From NCBI GenBank assembly GCA_024138025.1, contig JAMXBD010000684.1:496001-560000 (forward strand): a stretch of 64,000 nt of DNA, in the 5' to 3' direction. Below, in pieces: positions 13,159 through 25,149 of the stretch. Numbering within the stretch: the stretch's first letter is position 1; each line of letters begins with the position of its first letter. The translations under genes and the position numbers were made by a program. The DNA comes from Combretum micranthum (taxonomy: Eukaryota > Streptophyta > Magnoliopsida > Myrtales > Combretaceae). The notes below the pieces were generated by a model. The model did no database searches, had not been told where the DNA came from, and saw nothing but the letters and a program-made list of their open reading frames with translations.

Positions 13159-13629
13159 ATGCAACCGTTGACTAGCCTTCCCGATGAACAACAAGTGAGA
13201 GACACTCCACCACCACAAGATCCAATGCAACAAGTCATAGACCTTCTAGGGTGTTTGGTGGATACACAAAAGCTCCTCTTACAACAAGTGCTTATTAGGA
13301 ATATGTCGGTTCAGGTAGAAGGACCCCACCAAGTGACAATGCAAGGAATTGAGACTCCTTCTGTTATGGCTAGTCCAAGCCCCAGAGTCAGAAGGTATAA
13401 GACAATTAGCCTAACAGTTAAGGATGAACCTTTTAAGAGACATAAGATCAATTGTTGGAAGTGCAAGGAAAGTCATTATCCAAAACAGTGTCCACAACTG
13501 AAGCACAGGTGTTACTTCTATGGAGATCCTGAGCATAAGATTATGGACTGTCCAGGAAAGAAAACCTTAAAGTGCTTCATTTGCAAACAGCCGAGATACT
13601 GGGCGAGTAGATGCCCCCATAAGAATTAA
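13159..13629 (+). CDS. Small zinc-knuckle (nucleocapsid-like) protein of the retrotransposon
   Basis: An intact 156-codon frame, the first long ORF after the PBS. The N-terminal half (about residues 1-95) is Gln/Pro-rich with a leucine-rich helical stretch (VIDLLGCLVDTQKLLLQQVL). The C-terminal part has three cysteine clusters in series: CWKCKESHYPKQC (near 105), CYFYGDPEHKIMDC (one Cys replaced by Tyr) and CFICKQPRYWASRC (His replaced by Tyr). This resembles gag nucleocapsid without the capsid domain. It is followed by a separate full gag frame that has its own knuckles, so this is a second gag-related ORF. It could be a leftover of an internal gag deletion or an extra ORF of a non-autonomous element. 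RNA binding is inferred from the knuckles only. Confidence 0.65.
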   Translation: MQPLTSLPDEQQVRDTPPPQDPMQQVIDLLGCLVDTQKLLLQQVLIRNMSVQVEGPHQVTMQGIETPSVMASPSPRVRRYKTISLTVKDEPFKRHKINCWKCKESHYPKQCPQLKHRCYFYGDPEHKIMDCPGKKTLKCFICKQPRYWASRCPHKN

Positions 13630-14086
13630 CAACTGAACAACTGCCCTTGTTTGGAAGAAGTCAGTCTCCTAGAAATATCAATAGATCTCTCGTGTTGAGC
13701 GTTAGGAGCAAATAACTTTTTGAGTGAAGAGAACAAAGATGTTTTGAAAATGTAAACCGATGTTGTGGTTTATTATCTAGTTCATGAATTAATTCTAATG
13801 TATGTTTGCATCCTTTCTTTGAACTTTTGCAATGAAAGATTTACATCTTCTCTTGATTTCATGTATTTCGTTTTGAATATTATGAAGTTTTTGTTATCGA
13901 TTTTGATTTCAGTAGAATTTCAATATTTCTTACATATGTTTTTATTTCCGCATTTCCGTGATCTGTATTTCCGATAAGTTTCTTTAACCTTCTTTTACCG
14001 CCTTAAGACGTAATAAAAGATTTAGAATTTTCACCTGAGATTAATAAAATTGTAGGAGATATACCCAACCACAACAAGAACCCATC

Positions 14087-15331
14087 ATGACTCCTTTAGG
14101 ACCCGAGAACCAAGCGATACCCGAACCACCTAACCAAGGGGGAAATGCCTCAATAGAGATTGAACGGCTTACTAGTCAGATAAGAGGCTACATGCAACAG
14201 ACTCAAGTCAGTTCAACGTCTACACCTGTGAGATATGAGCAAGAAACGACGCAAGATGAACCCTCATCACCTCAATACCACCAAAGCCTCTTACCATGCT
14301 TCATAAAGTGTAACGAGTATTTCGACGGAGTTTTTGGAAAACCCGATGAGGCAGAGGATTAGTTGGCACACATTGAGAGGTCCTTTAATGTTTTTGAAGT
14401 ACCACACCGTCTGAGAATCAATTATGGAACCTATATGCTCCGCTTACATGCCCGACTATGGTGGGAATCTAAGGAAAGAGAGTTAACGCCTCCAGTTACA
14501 TGGGAGATGTTTAAATATGAGTTTTTGCACAAATATTTCCCCATAAGCTTAAGAGTCCAGTACAGTGCAGATTTCCTCAATATCTCACAAGGAGATCGTA
14601 GTGTGGAACAATATGAAACTGAGTTCAGTAGATTGTTGCAATATGCTTCGGAATCATATAAACAAAGTGAGGAACTTAAAAGACAAGTGTTTCTGAATGG
14701 TTTGAAAGAAGATCTTCGGACTCGATTGGAGGAATTTGATATCAGGAGTTATCAAGGATTGTTAGAAAGAGCACGGATAATAGAAAATGCTCAAAGGAGG
14801 AGGCAAGAAAGAAGTAATAAGGAAATGAAGTTCTATGCTTCAATGACCCCGAGTCAAAATGTCATAACCCTTCCCTTGGATGATGACCCAAACAAGGAAG
14901 AAGACATAATTTTGGATAAGCTACAGTGTTGGAAATGTAAGAGAGAACATTACCCTATTCATTGTCTACAACTCCAATTCAAGTGCTATCTCTATGGGAA
15001 CCCTAGTCACAAGGTTGAGAAGTGACCTAAAAAGATGACCACTGGATGCTTTCTTTGCACAAAAACGAGACATTTGGCTAAAACATGCCCTGAATGGGAT
15101 AACCCGCATGTTGCTTTGTTGGACCTACCAGGGAAGAAGAGGAGGAGATGTAATAGGAGTAAAAGCAACAAAGGAAAAAGGAATCGAAGTTCTTCAAGAA
15201 CATCTTCATCCAGAAATCTAGTCCACAACCCTCACACATATGGAGTGTATGAAGAAGCTAGTGATGAGGAGCTGGAGTCCTTTGCCATGGAAGGAAGTGA
15301 GGACCAAATATGCAACTCGGTATCAGGTTAG
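14087..15331 (+). pseudogene. Ty3/chromovirus gag, broken by two in-frame stops
   Basis: One continuous frame of 415 codons from ATG 14087, interrupted by TAG (14360-14362) and TGA (15023-15025). Order of parts: a Pro/Gln-rich N-terminus; a Retrotrans_gag capsid domain (about residues 75-235) with the family signatures LHARLWWES, TWEMFKYEFLHKYFP, FLNISQGDRSVEQYETEF, FLNGLKEDLRTRL and an arginine-rich RARIIENAQRRRQER end; then zinc knuckles CWKCKREHYPIHC and CFLCTKTRHLAKTC; then a basic Ser/Arg-rich segment and an acidic tail. The second stop falls within a degenerate middle knuckle. There is no pol downstream. The protein would normally coat the element's RNA and form the virus-like particle. 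This copy cannot make it without readthrough. Confidence 0.9.
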
Positions 15332-16126
15332 CGTTATATCCTTAGACTATCGTATATTCTTTCATGTCAATAGAATCAAGGAGATGGGTTGTTAGAAATA
15401 CCTTCGGATTAAATGGCTAGACTGAAGAAAATAGGAAAGCCCGAGAGCATTAAAAGCTAAAATGAGCCAATGATGGAAACTAAAACAAAACTCGATTAAT
15501 TTAATGAATTCCAAGACAATCCTCATACAACTTCTTGTAAATAAAGAACTTTGAAAGATCGAAACCTATGATTATCGTTACAAAAAAGTTAAAATTTCAG
15601 CGATCAAATCTCAATTACCAAACTCCATAAGATCTTCACAAGTAAATAATTATATAATAAAGCAATGAAATCTCTTGATTTCAATCCCATCAAGATGATT
15701 ACGATGATAAGAATTTAAAACGACGATGACTATATTGTTTAAGGAAATATGAATCATAAAGCACAATATCATATATACAGCTACATAAGAATGGGAAAGC
15801 GAATCCACAACCTTCGTTGGTCAAGTAATCAAGTCATGAAAGGTCGTGTTGTCATGAGTCATCTAGTGTCGGTCGAGTCGAGTCGTCTGTGGTCTCGAGT
15901 CAAGTCCGTGTCGTTTTCCAAAAGAGTCATGTAAGTAAAGGTTGGAATCGCTAAACCAAATCTTATTAATTTGTATGTACTATATTTTGCAAAATATCTA
16001 TCATGCAAAATTTAAAAATGATACAAATCAAAGCATAAACCAGTGCTGGCAATATAACTCGAGATTCACAATCTTTTCTCGATAAACGATATACACGTAA
16101 CAAGTTTTGTGGACAAAACTTTCTTT
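15332..16126 (+). other. Internal region without pol
   Basis: About 800 bp between gag and the PPT. I see no reading frame or motif of protease, reverse transcriptase or integrase. The end (TTTTGTGGACAAAACTTTCTTTAAGG) resembles the stretch that follows integrase in intact chromoviruses, which suggests an internal deletion of pol. Confidence 0.6.
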
Positions 16127-16139
16127 AAGGTGGGGAGGA
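16127..16139 (+). promoter_or_regulatory. Polypurine tract
   Basis: AAGGTGGGGAGGA directly before the 3' LTR start TGTAAGCCCC at 16140; the primer for plus-strand DNA synthesis. Confidence 0.9.
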
Positions 16140-17597
16140 TGTAAGCCCCGGAAAATTTCAGTAAATAATTCCAAAATGAACTACGAAAATAAACCCTGAA
16201 AATCACTCCAAATTAAAACCAAATTTCGATAAGTCCTAAATCACGAACGAATCCAAAAAAATTTCTTAATCATGAGAAAATGAAAATCCTTAAAAATAAA
16301 ATAAGAACTCAGTTGTCTTCAAATTCAAAACCACGACATATGAAAAATTCCATATTTAGCTCCAGATTGTAAAATCGGGTAATATAAAGCCCAAAAACAA
16401 ATTATTAAAAAGTAAATAATTATTAACTTTCGGAAATGAAACCCAATTCAAGAATTCCGAAAACATTAAGAGTTATTAAATACTTACAAAATAAAATTTT
16501 AAAATAAATTTCTCAAATTAAATATGTTATATAAACATAAATATCAGTTTCCAAATTGGCAAAGGTCTAAACCGGAAAATCACCTGGAAACCCTAATCGG
16601 AATACAATAGCTTAAGTCCGGAAATCTAGCGCCCTTAACCCTAGAGGCCGAGGTGTAGTTTAAATAAGTAGAATAGCTCGTAGTAATATAAGTTTGTTTA
16701 AAAATATCAGATTGGTAAATTTTTTACCTATCTCGAACCCATTCGGATACAGACTTTGAAAAGCGTGTCCCAGGGCTCGAGGTATCAAAAACATACCATT
16801 AGTACCGTTAGACTCGTAATTTTATAAGATTTCTAAATATATCAGTTATATAATTTTTCGGGTTATAAAAGTTACAGTTATAACCTTTTTATCGTATTTT
16901 CATTTCTACCGGTAATTGATTAGTCTTTTGCACTATTCATTTTATTTCATTACACAATTTTATTACTTTTATAATGTATACCCCGGGTGTCCTAGTAATC
17001 GAGTAAACTTCGAAAACCGGAAAATGAAACCCTAAACCGGTTTAGTTCAAAGCATTATGAGAAAGACCTAGAAACCCTATATCCAACTTTTCTTCGGTTT
17101 CATATCAAAAGAAATTTTATAAAATAATTTAATATGGAATATTGTTTTAAAGTATATTTTAAACCATGGAAAGTTTTGATTTCGAAAAATTTTCTATTCC
17201 GGGTCATCCCGAGACCCATTATAGAAAAGCGTGCCCCGAAACTAGAATTTCAAAAATTTATTGATGAATACTCATTTGAATCGAAATAAAATAAGGATTT
17301 CAAAAATATAAATTTCATAATTTTCCGGTTTACAAAAAATACAGTTATAACCTTCTTATTCGTATTTTTCTTACTACCGATAATTAAGTTGTCTTGATTA
17401 CTATTCATTACTATTCACAAGTACAACCTATGACTACCTATTTGTACACCCTATATTTGCAACACTTACCATCACTCAATCAATCTCTTTTCTAAAGACT
17501 TTTTGTCTCTTACTTATTTATACAATTTATGACAAATTTCACTCAAATCAAATCAAAGTAAGAAATCAAAAATTTTCCCCCTTTTTCCTCATGCATT

Positions 17598-17691
17598 GGC
17601 CGGCGTGAAACCCCTCCAACAAGCTCCATTTTGCAATTTTTTTTTAAAATTATTTTAGTCCCATTTAACCTAATTTCACTTTATATATAAA
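17598..17691 (+). promoter_or_regulatory. LTR core promoter: GGCCGGC motif plus TATA box
   Basis: GGCCGGCG at 17598 and TATATAAA at 17684, about 85 bases apart, followed by a CT-rich leader. Spacing and order match the other young family-A copies. Confidence 0.6.
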
Positions 17692-19348
17692 CTACTTTTT
17701 CTTTCTCTCACTTCATTCTACACTTTTCAAGTTTTACCAAAGGTAAAACAATCTCATTTTCTCTCCCTCTCAACCCTAAATGCCGTGAGCCTCCATGGCC
17801 TCTCTCTCTCACACACACACACACACAACTTGTTTCTTTTCCTTTTTACTCCTATTTTACTCTAAGTGAAAGATCTTTCGCTCATTCTACTCATAGATCT
17901 TTGTAATGGCTAGGTTATTCTTGGATATTTCCAACTAAATCTCCCCATGATCTCTTGATAGGGACAAGGAAATATCAAAACAAGAATACCAAACCATCAC
18001 TAGTAGATCTTGTATTTCAAAGAGCTTTCAAGGCATAAGCTTTATGATTTTTCATCAAAAAGTATTTTGAACAAAAGATCTTTTATAAAAATGTAGTTTT
18101 TATGTTTTCAAAATCTATTTAAGCACTTGATATAGTAGATCTACCATTTCACTACTCATATTCATGTACACATTTAAGATCTCATCTTTATTTTGAGTTT
18201 ATGTGCATTAATGGTCTTTAATGTTTTTGTCCTTAGTAAATAACCTTTCTAATACATAGATCTATAGATAGATGAGTTAACAAAACCAAAAAGGAAAACA
18301 CTTTTCAAGAAATGAGTTAGTGTAAATTCGGATGACTTGAGAACCCTAGTTTAAAAACCCTTTTATCAACTTCTAAACATGTGTTTTACAAGAAAAACGA
18401 AGTCTATAGGTGATAGATAATGTTTGGTAATATTTTTCATGAGTTTAAATGAGTTTTTACTAAAAAAAAATATTTGAAACAAGAGATAAAGTCTAATAGA
18501 AGTTTTGAGTCAAAAGTCTTGAAGGGCAAATTCGTAATAATGGATAGATAGGTAGAAAACACTGGTTTTCCAACTTCAAAAATGGTATTTTCTTACATAA
18601 ATGAAGTCCTTAGGGTATAAGTAAAACAAATACTTAAATTTCTAAGTATAAAATGTATTTTTCTTAAAAGAATCAACTTGAAAATGAAGTTTTCTAAATT
18701 AGGATTTTTGGAACTACCCTAGTGTAAGACCCACTTAAAAGTTTACAAATGAAGATTTTATTAAAGAAATAAAGGTATTAGGATATAGTTAATATGAGGG
18801 TCAAAATTTCTTTAAACAAAGTGGAGTTTTCCTAAAGAAAATCCTTGTAATAAGTAAGTGTGACCAAGTGTAGTAAACTTACTTGTTAAACAATAGCATG
18901 AAATGGTTTTCTAAGAAAAAGTTTATTTAAATTCCTTGAGTCTAAAAATTTATAAGAACTTAGGCTCATTTGAGTTCATATCATGACATTCATGATAGGA
19001 AAATTCATCACCATGGCATTTAGTTTCATTTTGCACTTAGGAATCTCAAGTGCATTCATGAAAACCGCATTTTCGGAATCAACACAACCGTTGTACAAAT
19101 CTGACCCTTATTTCTGAGGCTTAGATATTTTCAAAACTTGATTTAAACTTCATATTTAGAAATCTCTTCCGAAGTAGATAGAAATTGATATAAAATTTGC
19201 GACATTCCGAGTTAAAATGATCAAGTTATGGCCGTTTTAAGTTGGAATTCCCGCTTAGGACGTGAATTACGAATTTGATAGTTCGTATGAAGTCGTTGGA
19301 TTAGTTTGAGTTGAAATACTTATTAGAGTATTTCTTCCCTTTTTAGGT

Positions 19349-19393
19349 AATCCCGAGTTTGACGATTCCCTACCACCGGATTATTATTACTAG
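19349..19393 (+). other. Acidic 14-codon frame in the family-A LTR
   Basis: After TTTTTAG|GT the frame reads NPEFDDSLPPDYYY and stops at TAG. Length and phase are identical to the copies at 26900, 43466, 45671 and 62555. Confidence 0.45.
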
Positions 19394-21156
19394 AAGACTG
19401 GTGATCCAATGGCCGAGTGAGTTCATTTCTCAATTAATTATGCTCTTGGGTGTGCTTGTAGTAGTAGTGGCATTAGACTTAGGAAAAGATAAAATTGTGA
19501 TTGAATGGTGATCTAAACTTGCATGAATGAACGATAAGTATATCGAGGCGAGCTTTGTTGCAATAACCTTATATGAGCTAGTATAGATTTGGGAGTGTCT
19601 AAAATCTGTATGATCACTTTTAAGTTATCTAATTAATATGCCATGATTATATGAATAAACTGCACATGCATATCATTTAGTGAGTCACATTGCATTACGA
19701 GAATGCTTTTGGTGGGAACAAAAGTATGATCGGGAGGCAGCGGGTCTTCGTTAACATTAAGGATCTGCAGGGTCACTTAAGTTAATGGGAAGTGGAGTAG
19801 ACACTATAAACCAATACATATAAACAGGTGGAGGACCACCTTCGTTAACATCAAGGGCCTATGAGGTCACTTATGTTAATGGGAAGTGGAGTAGACACTA
19901 TAAACCACAAGAGAAAATATTGGAATTGTGGTCGCATGTTTATGGACCACCCCAAACCCCGAATGGAGGGCGTAAATCCATTCACATATGGCTACCGGAA
20001 AGTCATATGCTTGTATGTTCACGTGCTTGTGCATTCATATGATTGTTTAAATAAACTTGTTTGTATATTTTACAATTGAGTATATTATTGCGGAAATGAA
20101 TCTCATTAAGCTAGTGTAGCTTATACCCCAATAGTTGTTTAAATGAGCAGGTTATTCCAAAAATGCTAAGTGGGGACCGAGATGGTTGAAGCCGAGAATG
20201 ATTTCGGGATTCCGGCAAGATATAAGAATGCTTGAAGTTTTTGGCTAAGCTTTACGATTTGCTTTGCAATAGATTTATGAAGTGAAGTCTTGGGATGAAT
20301 GTAGTTAAAGTCTGATGAATTGTATTTTGAAGTATAGGGTTTTGTATTTGGAGTATAGTGGATTGTATTTCCTTTACGTTGTTACTCAATTGTATCAACA
20401 TAAAACGTATCATTCCGATGTGTCTCATTTATATGTTAGACGCATTGTACATAATATGGAAGCCTTCGCGTGACTGAGGTGGTCATTCTTAGGCTTTAAT
20501 ATTGTGTATGGTGGGCTGCCACGTTTAGAGCACCCTTCAGGGCGTGACAGGTTCATGGATAAGTGAGATGAGTAGGACTCGAATGCCCTTGATTTTTGAG
20601 AGAAGCTTTTGTTTAAAACATATTTCTCTATATATGAGGCTTGTAAAGTAAGCCTAAGTTGTAAAAGACTTTAAAGTCTCTTTAGTTTATCTTTTCATAC
20701 CAAGAACAACTTATAATTTTGTAGTGTCTTATATTGACACTAATCTTTGTGCATATAATGTGTGTGTGTGTATATATATATGGATTGCTTTTGTTAGCAA
20801 TCTTCTTTTGTTTAAAATTTTTTATAAAGTTTTGGGTAGATTTAATAAAACAATTCTCATAAACTGTTAGTTTTAGGACAACCTTATATATAATGTGAAA
20901 ATATTATATGTGGTTGGGGACTTGGTACGTTAAATCTTGAAATTTAGTGGGTCTGGTCTTTACAGTTTAGGAATCCACTAAAGATTTAAACAACATGTTT
21001 TAGATTTTAGAAATTCAAAACCTCAAATTTCAACTTAATCTATTATAAATCTAATTATGTCAACTTGTCTAATTACATACTATAATTCACTTGATTTGTT
21101 TAATCTATCTAAACTCAATTTTTAACTTATATGGAGGTTTAGGGTATTTCACTATG

Positions 21157-21566
21157 TGTCATAATTTAGAGTTTTAGTACTATTATTATATTCAATTAAT
21201 CTTTAGTCCTAGTTTAATTACAAAATTACTTTTGAAAGGTTATGGGGTCCATCTAAATTTGGGACTTTTGTAACTTTGTCTATTTTGGTAGGCACTTTAT
21301 ATTATCTTCTGGGTTGATTTAATCGCATAACCCTAATTTAATCTTATTGTATCCGTTTTGAGTCCCATTTGCACATATAAGTAGTCGTTTGAAAGCTTAC
21401 ATCGATTACTATTCAATATTATTTTTATTTAGTGGAATTTGACCCAATTTGCTTTATCAAACTTCATTAGTTGATTTTTATGGCTATATGAGTATCTATA
21501 GGCGATATATTCCCAGTCTACTATCTATTATCATATTTTAGGTTAAATTATTTATTTTGATATATT
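21157..21566. other. Unassigned interval between elements
   Basis: AT-rich sequence outside the recognised elements, the pre-insertion context of the X and Z elements. I see no gene, repeat boundary or RNA in it. Confidence 0.4.
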
Positions 21567-21571
21567 ATTTG

Positions 21572-23749
21572 TGTAATATATAGAAAAATATTTTTATAAA
21601 GAAGGACAAAGGAATGTCATTTGTTAATTAAGGAGAAGAAGATTTTGGTCATTCCTAAGGAGAAGGAAATTTTGGTCATTCCTAATAAATGAGATATATA
21701 ATAAACATCCCTCACATTGATCATGGTAAACAAATCATTAAAAATAGTAAATCTTCAATAAATTATGATAGAGGACAAAAGTTGTCATATGTTGAAAAAT
21801 AAGAGGGTTTTATAGTCCACCTTAGTATTGAGTTGATGGTTTTGTCTATGATCTAGAGATGTTTGAAGAATAACTTTTCACAAAGGAAAATTGGTCTCTA
21901 GGTTATGGCTCATATGTGAAAGCCACCAGCGTAAAACTTTCGGACTAATATGAAATTTGTGAAAGCCGGGAAGAAGTCCACCGGCGTAAGTGCCAGCCTT
22001 TCCTATTCAAAGTGTTTCCTATATAAGAGATCTTAAGGTTCGTGTTTTTCATTTGTAACCTCCTTCCTTTGACCAGAGAGAGAGAATTGAGAGTTTTTGA
22101 GTGTTTTCGAAGAACAAGATCTAAGGAGATCAGATTTGGATCAAGAGTAAGTAATCTTGCCTTTATCTATCAAGATTCTTTGTATATCGTTTTGTTTCCT
22201 TAGGGATATGTTTGGATTTTGAAGGGAATTTTCTAAGAAACCCTAGTTTTGATAAAGATCCAATCTTTCAGGAAAACAAGTAAGGATTAAGATTCAAATC
22301 AAGTAAGTATATCATCTCAATCATAGATTTAAAATAAAGAGGATGATTTCGTGATTTGGGGTTTTGTCTGTTTATGAAACCTAAGGTTTGGGTTTTGAAA
22401 AGATCCTATCATTTGGCGAATTATCAGGAATTGAGATCAATCAAAGTAAGTTTCATCCTCTTTATCTTAGAATTAATAACAAATTTATAATGATAATGGA
22501 TTTTCTAAAATTGTTAATTTATAAATTAGGGTTTCAAGAAGAAAAGTTGTTCTTGTTGGATTTTGTGGAAGTCAATCAAAGAAGAAGTTCAGATTTGGTG
22601 TTTCTCATATCAGGTTAGGGTTTTTGGAGATTTTGATAAGTTAGGGTGTCAATGGGTTGAGGATTTACATATTTTTGTTTCTGTTATATTTTATATATCA
22701 GGAGATTTGGAGATTTTGTGTTGTTGTTCATAAGGGATTTGTGGATTTGGAGAGATTATTCCTGGAATTGGAAAAAGTATGACTAATCCCTACTTGTTGT
22801 TTTTGCTTGTAAGTTTAGTATTTTTTTGATTGGTTGTAGGAACATAAATTAATAATAAACCTAATACTATTCGGCTCAATAATTATCTGTTTGGTTGTAC
22901 TTAGCTTTGATCAGTAAAGACCTGGCGGACAGTGATACTAGTGAGGCATCCTGATGATCTATGTGTGAGGTTGTCCCGAATGGACTCGTGCATAGAGATG
23001 ATTCCAATAGAATTAGGGGGAAACGAGGATGTTTGGGGAGTACCCACTCATCCATATGTTTTTAAAGAGGAGTCTGAGTTCCTTCAAGTTTGGGACTAGA
23101 GTATACATAGTTTTGAACTGTATTGATTTGCTGACTATAAAAAGATAACAAACTAATTGCTTGCATTAGACTAAGTGCATTTGATATACATACCTGTTGC
23201 GTGTGCATTTGCATTTTCTCTAAAGGATTGGAGTTATTGTACTGGGCTTTACAGCTCACTTTTTAAAATTTCAGGTATATGTGATGAAGACATTATATAT
23301 GATTTTTCGGGTTATGATCTAATCTTTGATCAGGGAGATGGTGATAATGCATCTGACTACCCAGTTGAGAGTTAGATTTGCAGTTTACAAGTTCATGGAA
23401 GGAGAGAAGTGTTTAGATATATTAAAGACTTAGAAATTATCTGTTTATGTTTTATGTAAAGACTTTAGGATTTAAGTTGTAGGAAGTTCTAGGTTATAAA
23501 GAAGGTTCTCATGTGAATTGGTGGTTTGATTTAATTGGCCTGGTATTGCCAACTTGTATGATTGTTTTAAATCAGAAGTTTTTAGAACCTATGTTCTAGG
23601 TTATAAAAGTTATGTTGAGGACCCTATGAGATACCTTATATGTATTTATAGGTGATATTATGCAAATTTATGGATATTAGAGCCTTAGCATGTTCTATTC
23701 AAGAGATGACACGTGGCGGGTTGTAATACCTTATTTTTTTGGCGTTACA
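21572..23749 (+). mobile_element. Solo LTR, family Z
   Basis: TGTAATATATAG…GGCGTTACA, 2178 bp, with target duplication ATTTG at 21567-21571 and 23750-23754. A TATATAAGAG box near 22020 is followed by an AG-rich leader (GACCAGAGAGAGAGAATTGAG). A short direct repeat (GAAATTTGTGAAAGCC-like) precedes it at 21915-22000. There is no internal domain. The ORFs at 22388-22618 and 23062-23259 lack family resemblance. Confidence 0.85.
23275..23375 (+). other. Acidic tail frame in the family Z LTR
   Basis: After AAAATTTCAG|GT the frame continues ICDEDIIYDFSGYDLIFDQG, then thirteen more residues to TAG (ending SDYPVES). The distantly related copy at 58667-58761 keeps F.GYD.I.D and S.DYP and also ends in a stop. 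Amino-acid agreement seems better than the DNA agreement around it. Confidence 0.45.
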
Positions 23750-25149
23750 ATTTGCCTATATTGGTCTATGTAAGCTTATATTTGTTAGAGTCTAGTGGTA
23801 TTTTCTCTTTTTGGCACTTTAAACTCTTTATATTTATATTGGTTACTGTCACGCCCCAAATGGTACCCTAAACATAACAGTTCATCATACTCAATATTAA
23901 AGATTAAGTATGACAACCTTAGTCATTCCCAGAAGCTTTGGTATTAAGTGTAAGGCTTTCTCTCACAAATTAGAGAACCATATTTTGAAATATGAAGCTT
24001 AAGAAGATACAACAACAAATTAAGAAAAGATGATTCATAATATTCATTCATTCATTATAATTGTCTTACAAGTCTCAGTGGCATTCCCCTACCAAAATAA
24101 GTATAATCTATTACAAGAAATTTTCTATGAAGTCCACATCTAAACTAATGTTAAACTTCATCTAAAAATTCCTTAACCAAAAAGGGAAAATACTTGGCTG
24201 CAGGTCCACGTGGTCTCAACCACAAATAGTTAAATTACAAAAGATATCTATAGGGATATAAGCTAATAAGCTTTGTGAGAATTATTTCCATAAGTAAATT
24301 CTTGTGCAGTAAAAAAAAAAATCAAACAAGTTATTTAAGCAATCAAATGAAATGCAACATACACGTGAACAAATAAGATAAATAGTTTTCCGGGAACTAT
24401 ATGTTGAATGGATTTACGCCCTACATTCGTGATTTGGTAATAAGTAATCTCAAAACAAGTAGTTTTAGTTTAGTTATACTTTCGATCATTACCGCCAAGC
24501 ATATTAAGTCTACTCGGGTTGAGCTATGTAAACCCCCAAATTTTTGGAATCTGTTTAGCATAAAACCCTAAACTAGAAGTCAAACGAAACCTAAAAGGTC
24601 AACAAAACCCTAGTTTACCGTAACCAATTAAGTCCGGCATTGCCGTTTACTTTGGCCTTGGAAAACAAAGTTGGGATGATTAGCTAGAGTAGTTCGTAAT
24701 AACCATAGGTTATATAAAAATGTCAGTTTTGCGAATTTCGGGTATCCTTCGAACCCTAATCGGACACAGTTCTCGAAAAACGAGTTCGGGAGCCCAGAAT
24801 AGTAAAAATATTCCGAATACACCATTAGACTCGTAAAAATATAAGTTTTCCAAAAATATCAGTTTCGTAATTTTTCGATAAGTAAAAATAACAGATATAG
24901 CTATTATACGCGTATTTTCTTACTACCTGTACTTTATTAGTCATATCTACTTTACATTACACTATTCATTACTATTCTACACTATTCTTTTATCTCTACT
25001 TTTTCTTATATCTATTATTACACATTACATAACCTATAATCCTTACTTTTTACTTTTCCCATAACTTTATTTCGCATCTACCTTACACATTACATCTTTT
25101 ATTTAACAAAAGTCAAAAAAATAAATCACTCCCCCTCTATTCACTACAT

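Larger units (their letters stand above)
11512..20549 (+). mobile_element. Non-autonomous Tekay/Del-like Ty3 retrotransposon with truncated 5' LTR
   Basis: Parts in order are a 5' LTR remnant (11512-12326), PBS, a small zinc-knuckle ORF, a gag with two stops, a stretch without pol, a PPT and a 4.4-kb 3' LTR. The gag type, the initiator-Met PBS and the long TG…CA LTR place it with chromoviruses of the Tekay/Del clade. No protease, reverse transcriptase, RNase H or integrase could be found between 15331 and 16126, so it would need a helper element. The first 3.6 kb of the 5' LTR is missing, joined directly to family X sequence. Confidence 0.9.
16140..20549 (+). repeat. 3' LTR of the retrotransposon, family A long form
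   Basis: 4410 bp, TGTAAGCCCC…GGGCGTGACA. It has a TATATAAA box at 17684-17691, a GGCCGGCG motif at 17598, a CA-repeat at 17810-17827, a conserved hairpin at 19212-19240 and an acidic 14-codon frame at 19349-19393. It is divergent from the 3.5-kb copies but has the same order of landmarks. Short ORFs such as 19861-20079 lie in the tandem duplication and are not genes. Confidence 0.92.
9687..20964 (+). mobile_element. Family X LTR nested in the 6720 copy, split by a family-A element
   Basis: Starts TGAAATAACC at 9687 and ends GGTCTTTACA at 20964. It is flanked by GTTTA at 9682-9686 and 20965-20969, so both halves belong to one insertion. Its own sequence is 9687-11511 and 20550-20964. By alignment with the 3642 copy, about 0.5 kb in the middle is missing where the family-A element sits. 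The GC-rich patch (10740-11060) matches the copy at 1-1684. Confidence 0.85.
6720..21151 (-). mobile_element. Family X LTR split by a nested 11.3-kb insertion
   Basis: Minus orientation. The 3' end TGTAAGGACCTAGCTTACC is at 6720. The 5' end, whose reverse complement is TGAAATACCCTAAACC, is at 21151. Both sides carry the target duplication CTATG (6715-6719 and 21152-21156). Its own sequence is 6720-9686 plus 20970-21151 (about 3.15 kb). The rest is the nested X element with a family-A retrotransposon inside. Shared family landmarks are at 7440 (CCTGAGTAATGGTAGTTACTCAGG) and 7685. The leader-like pyrimidine/purine-biased segment is at 9190-9420. Confidence 0.88.

Noticed and set aside
2690..21200. 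5' end of family Y beyond the nested X elements
   Set aside because: No CA-CTTGA boundary could be located between 6326 and 23846, so the element is left open-ended.
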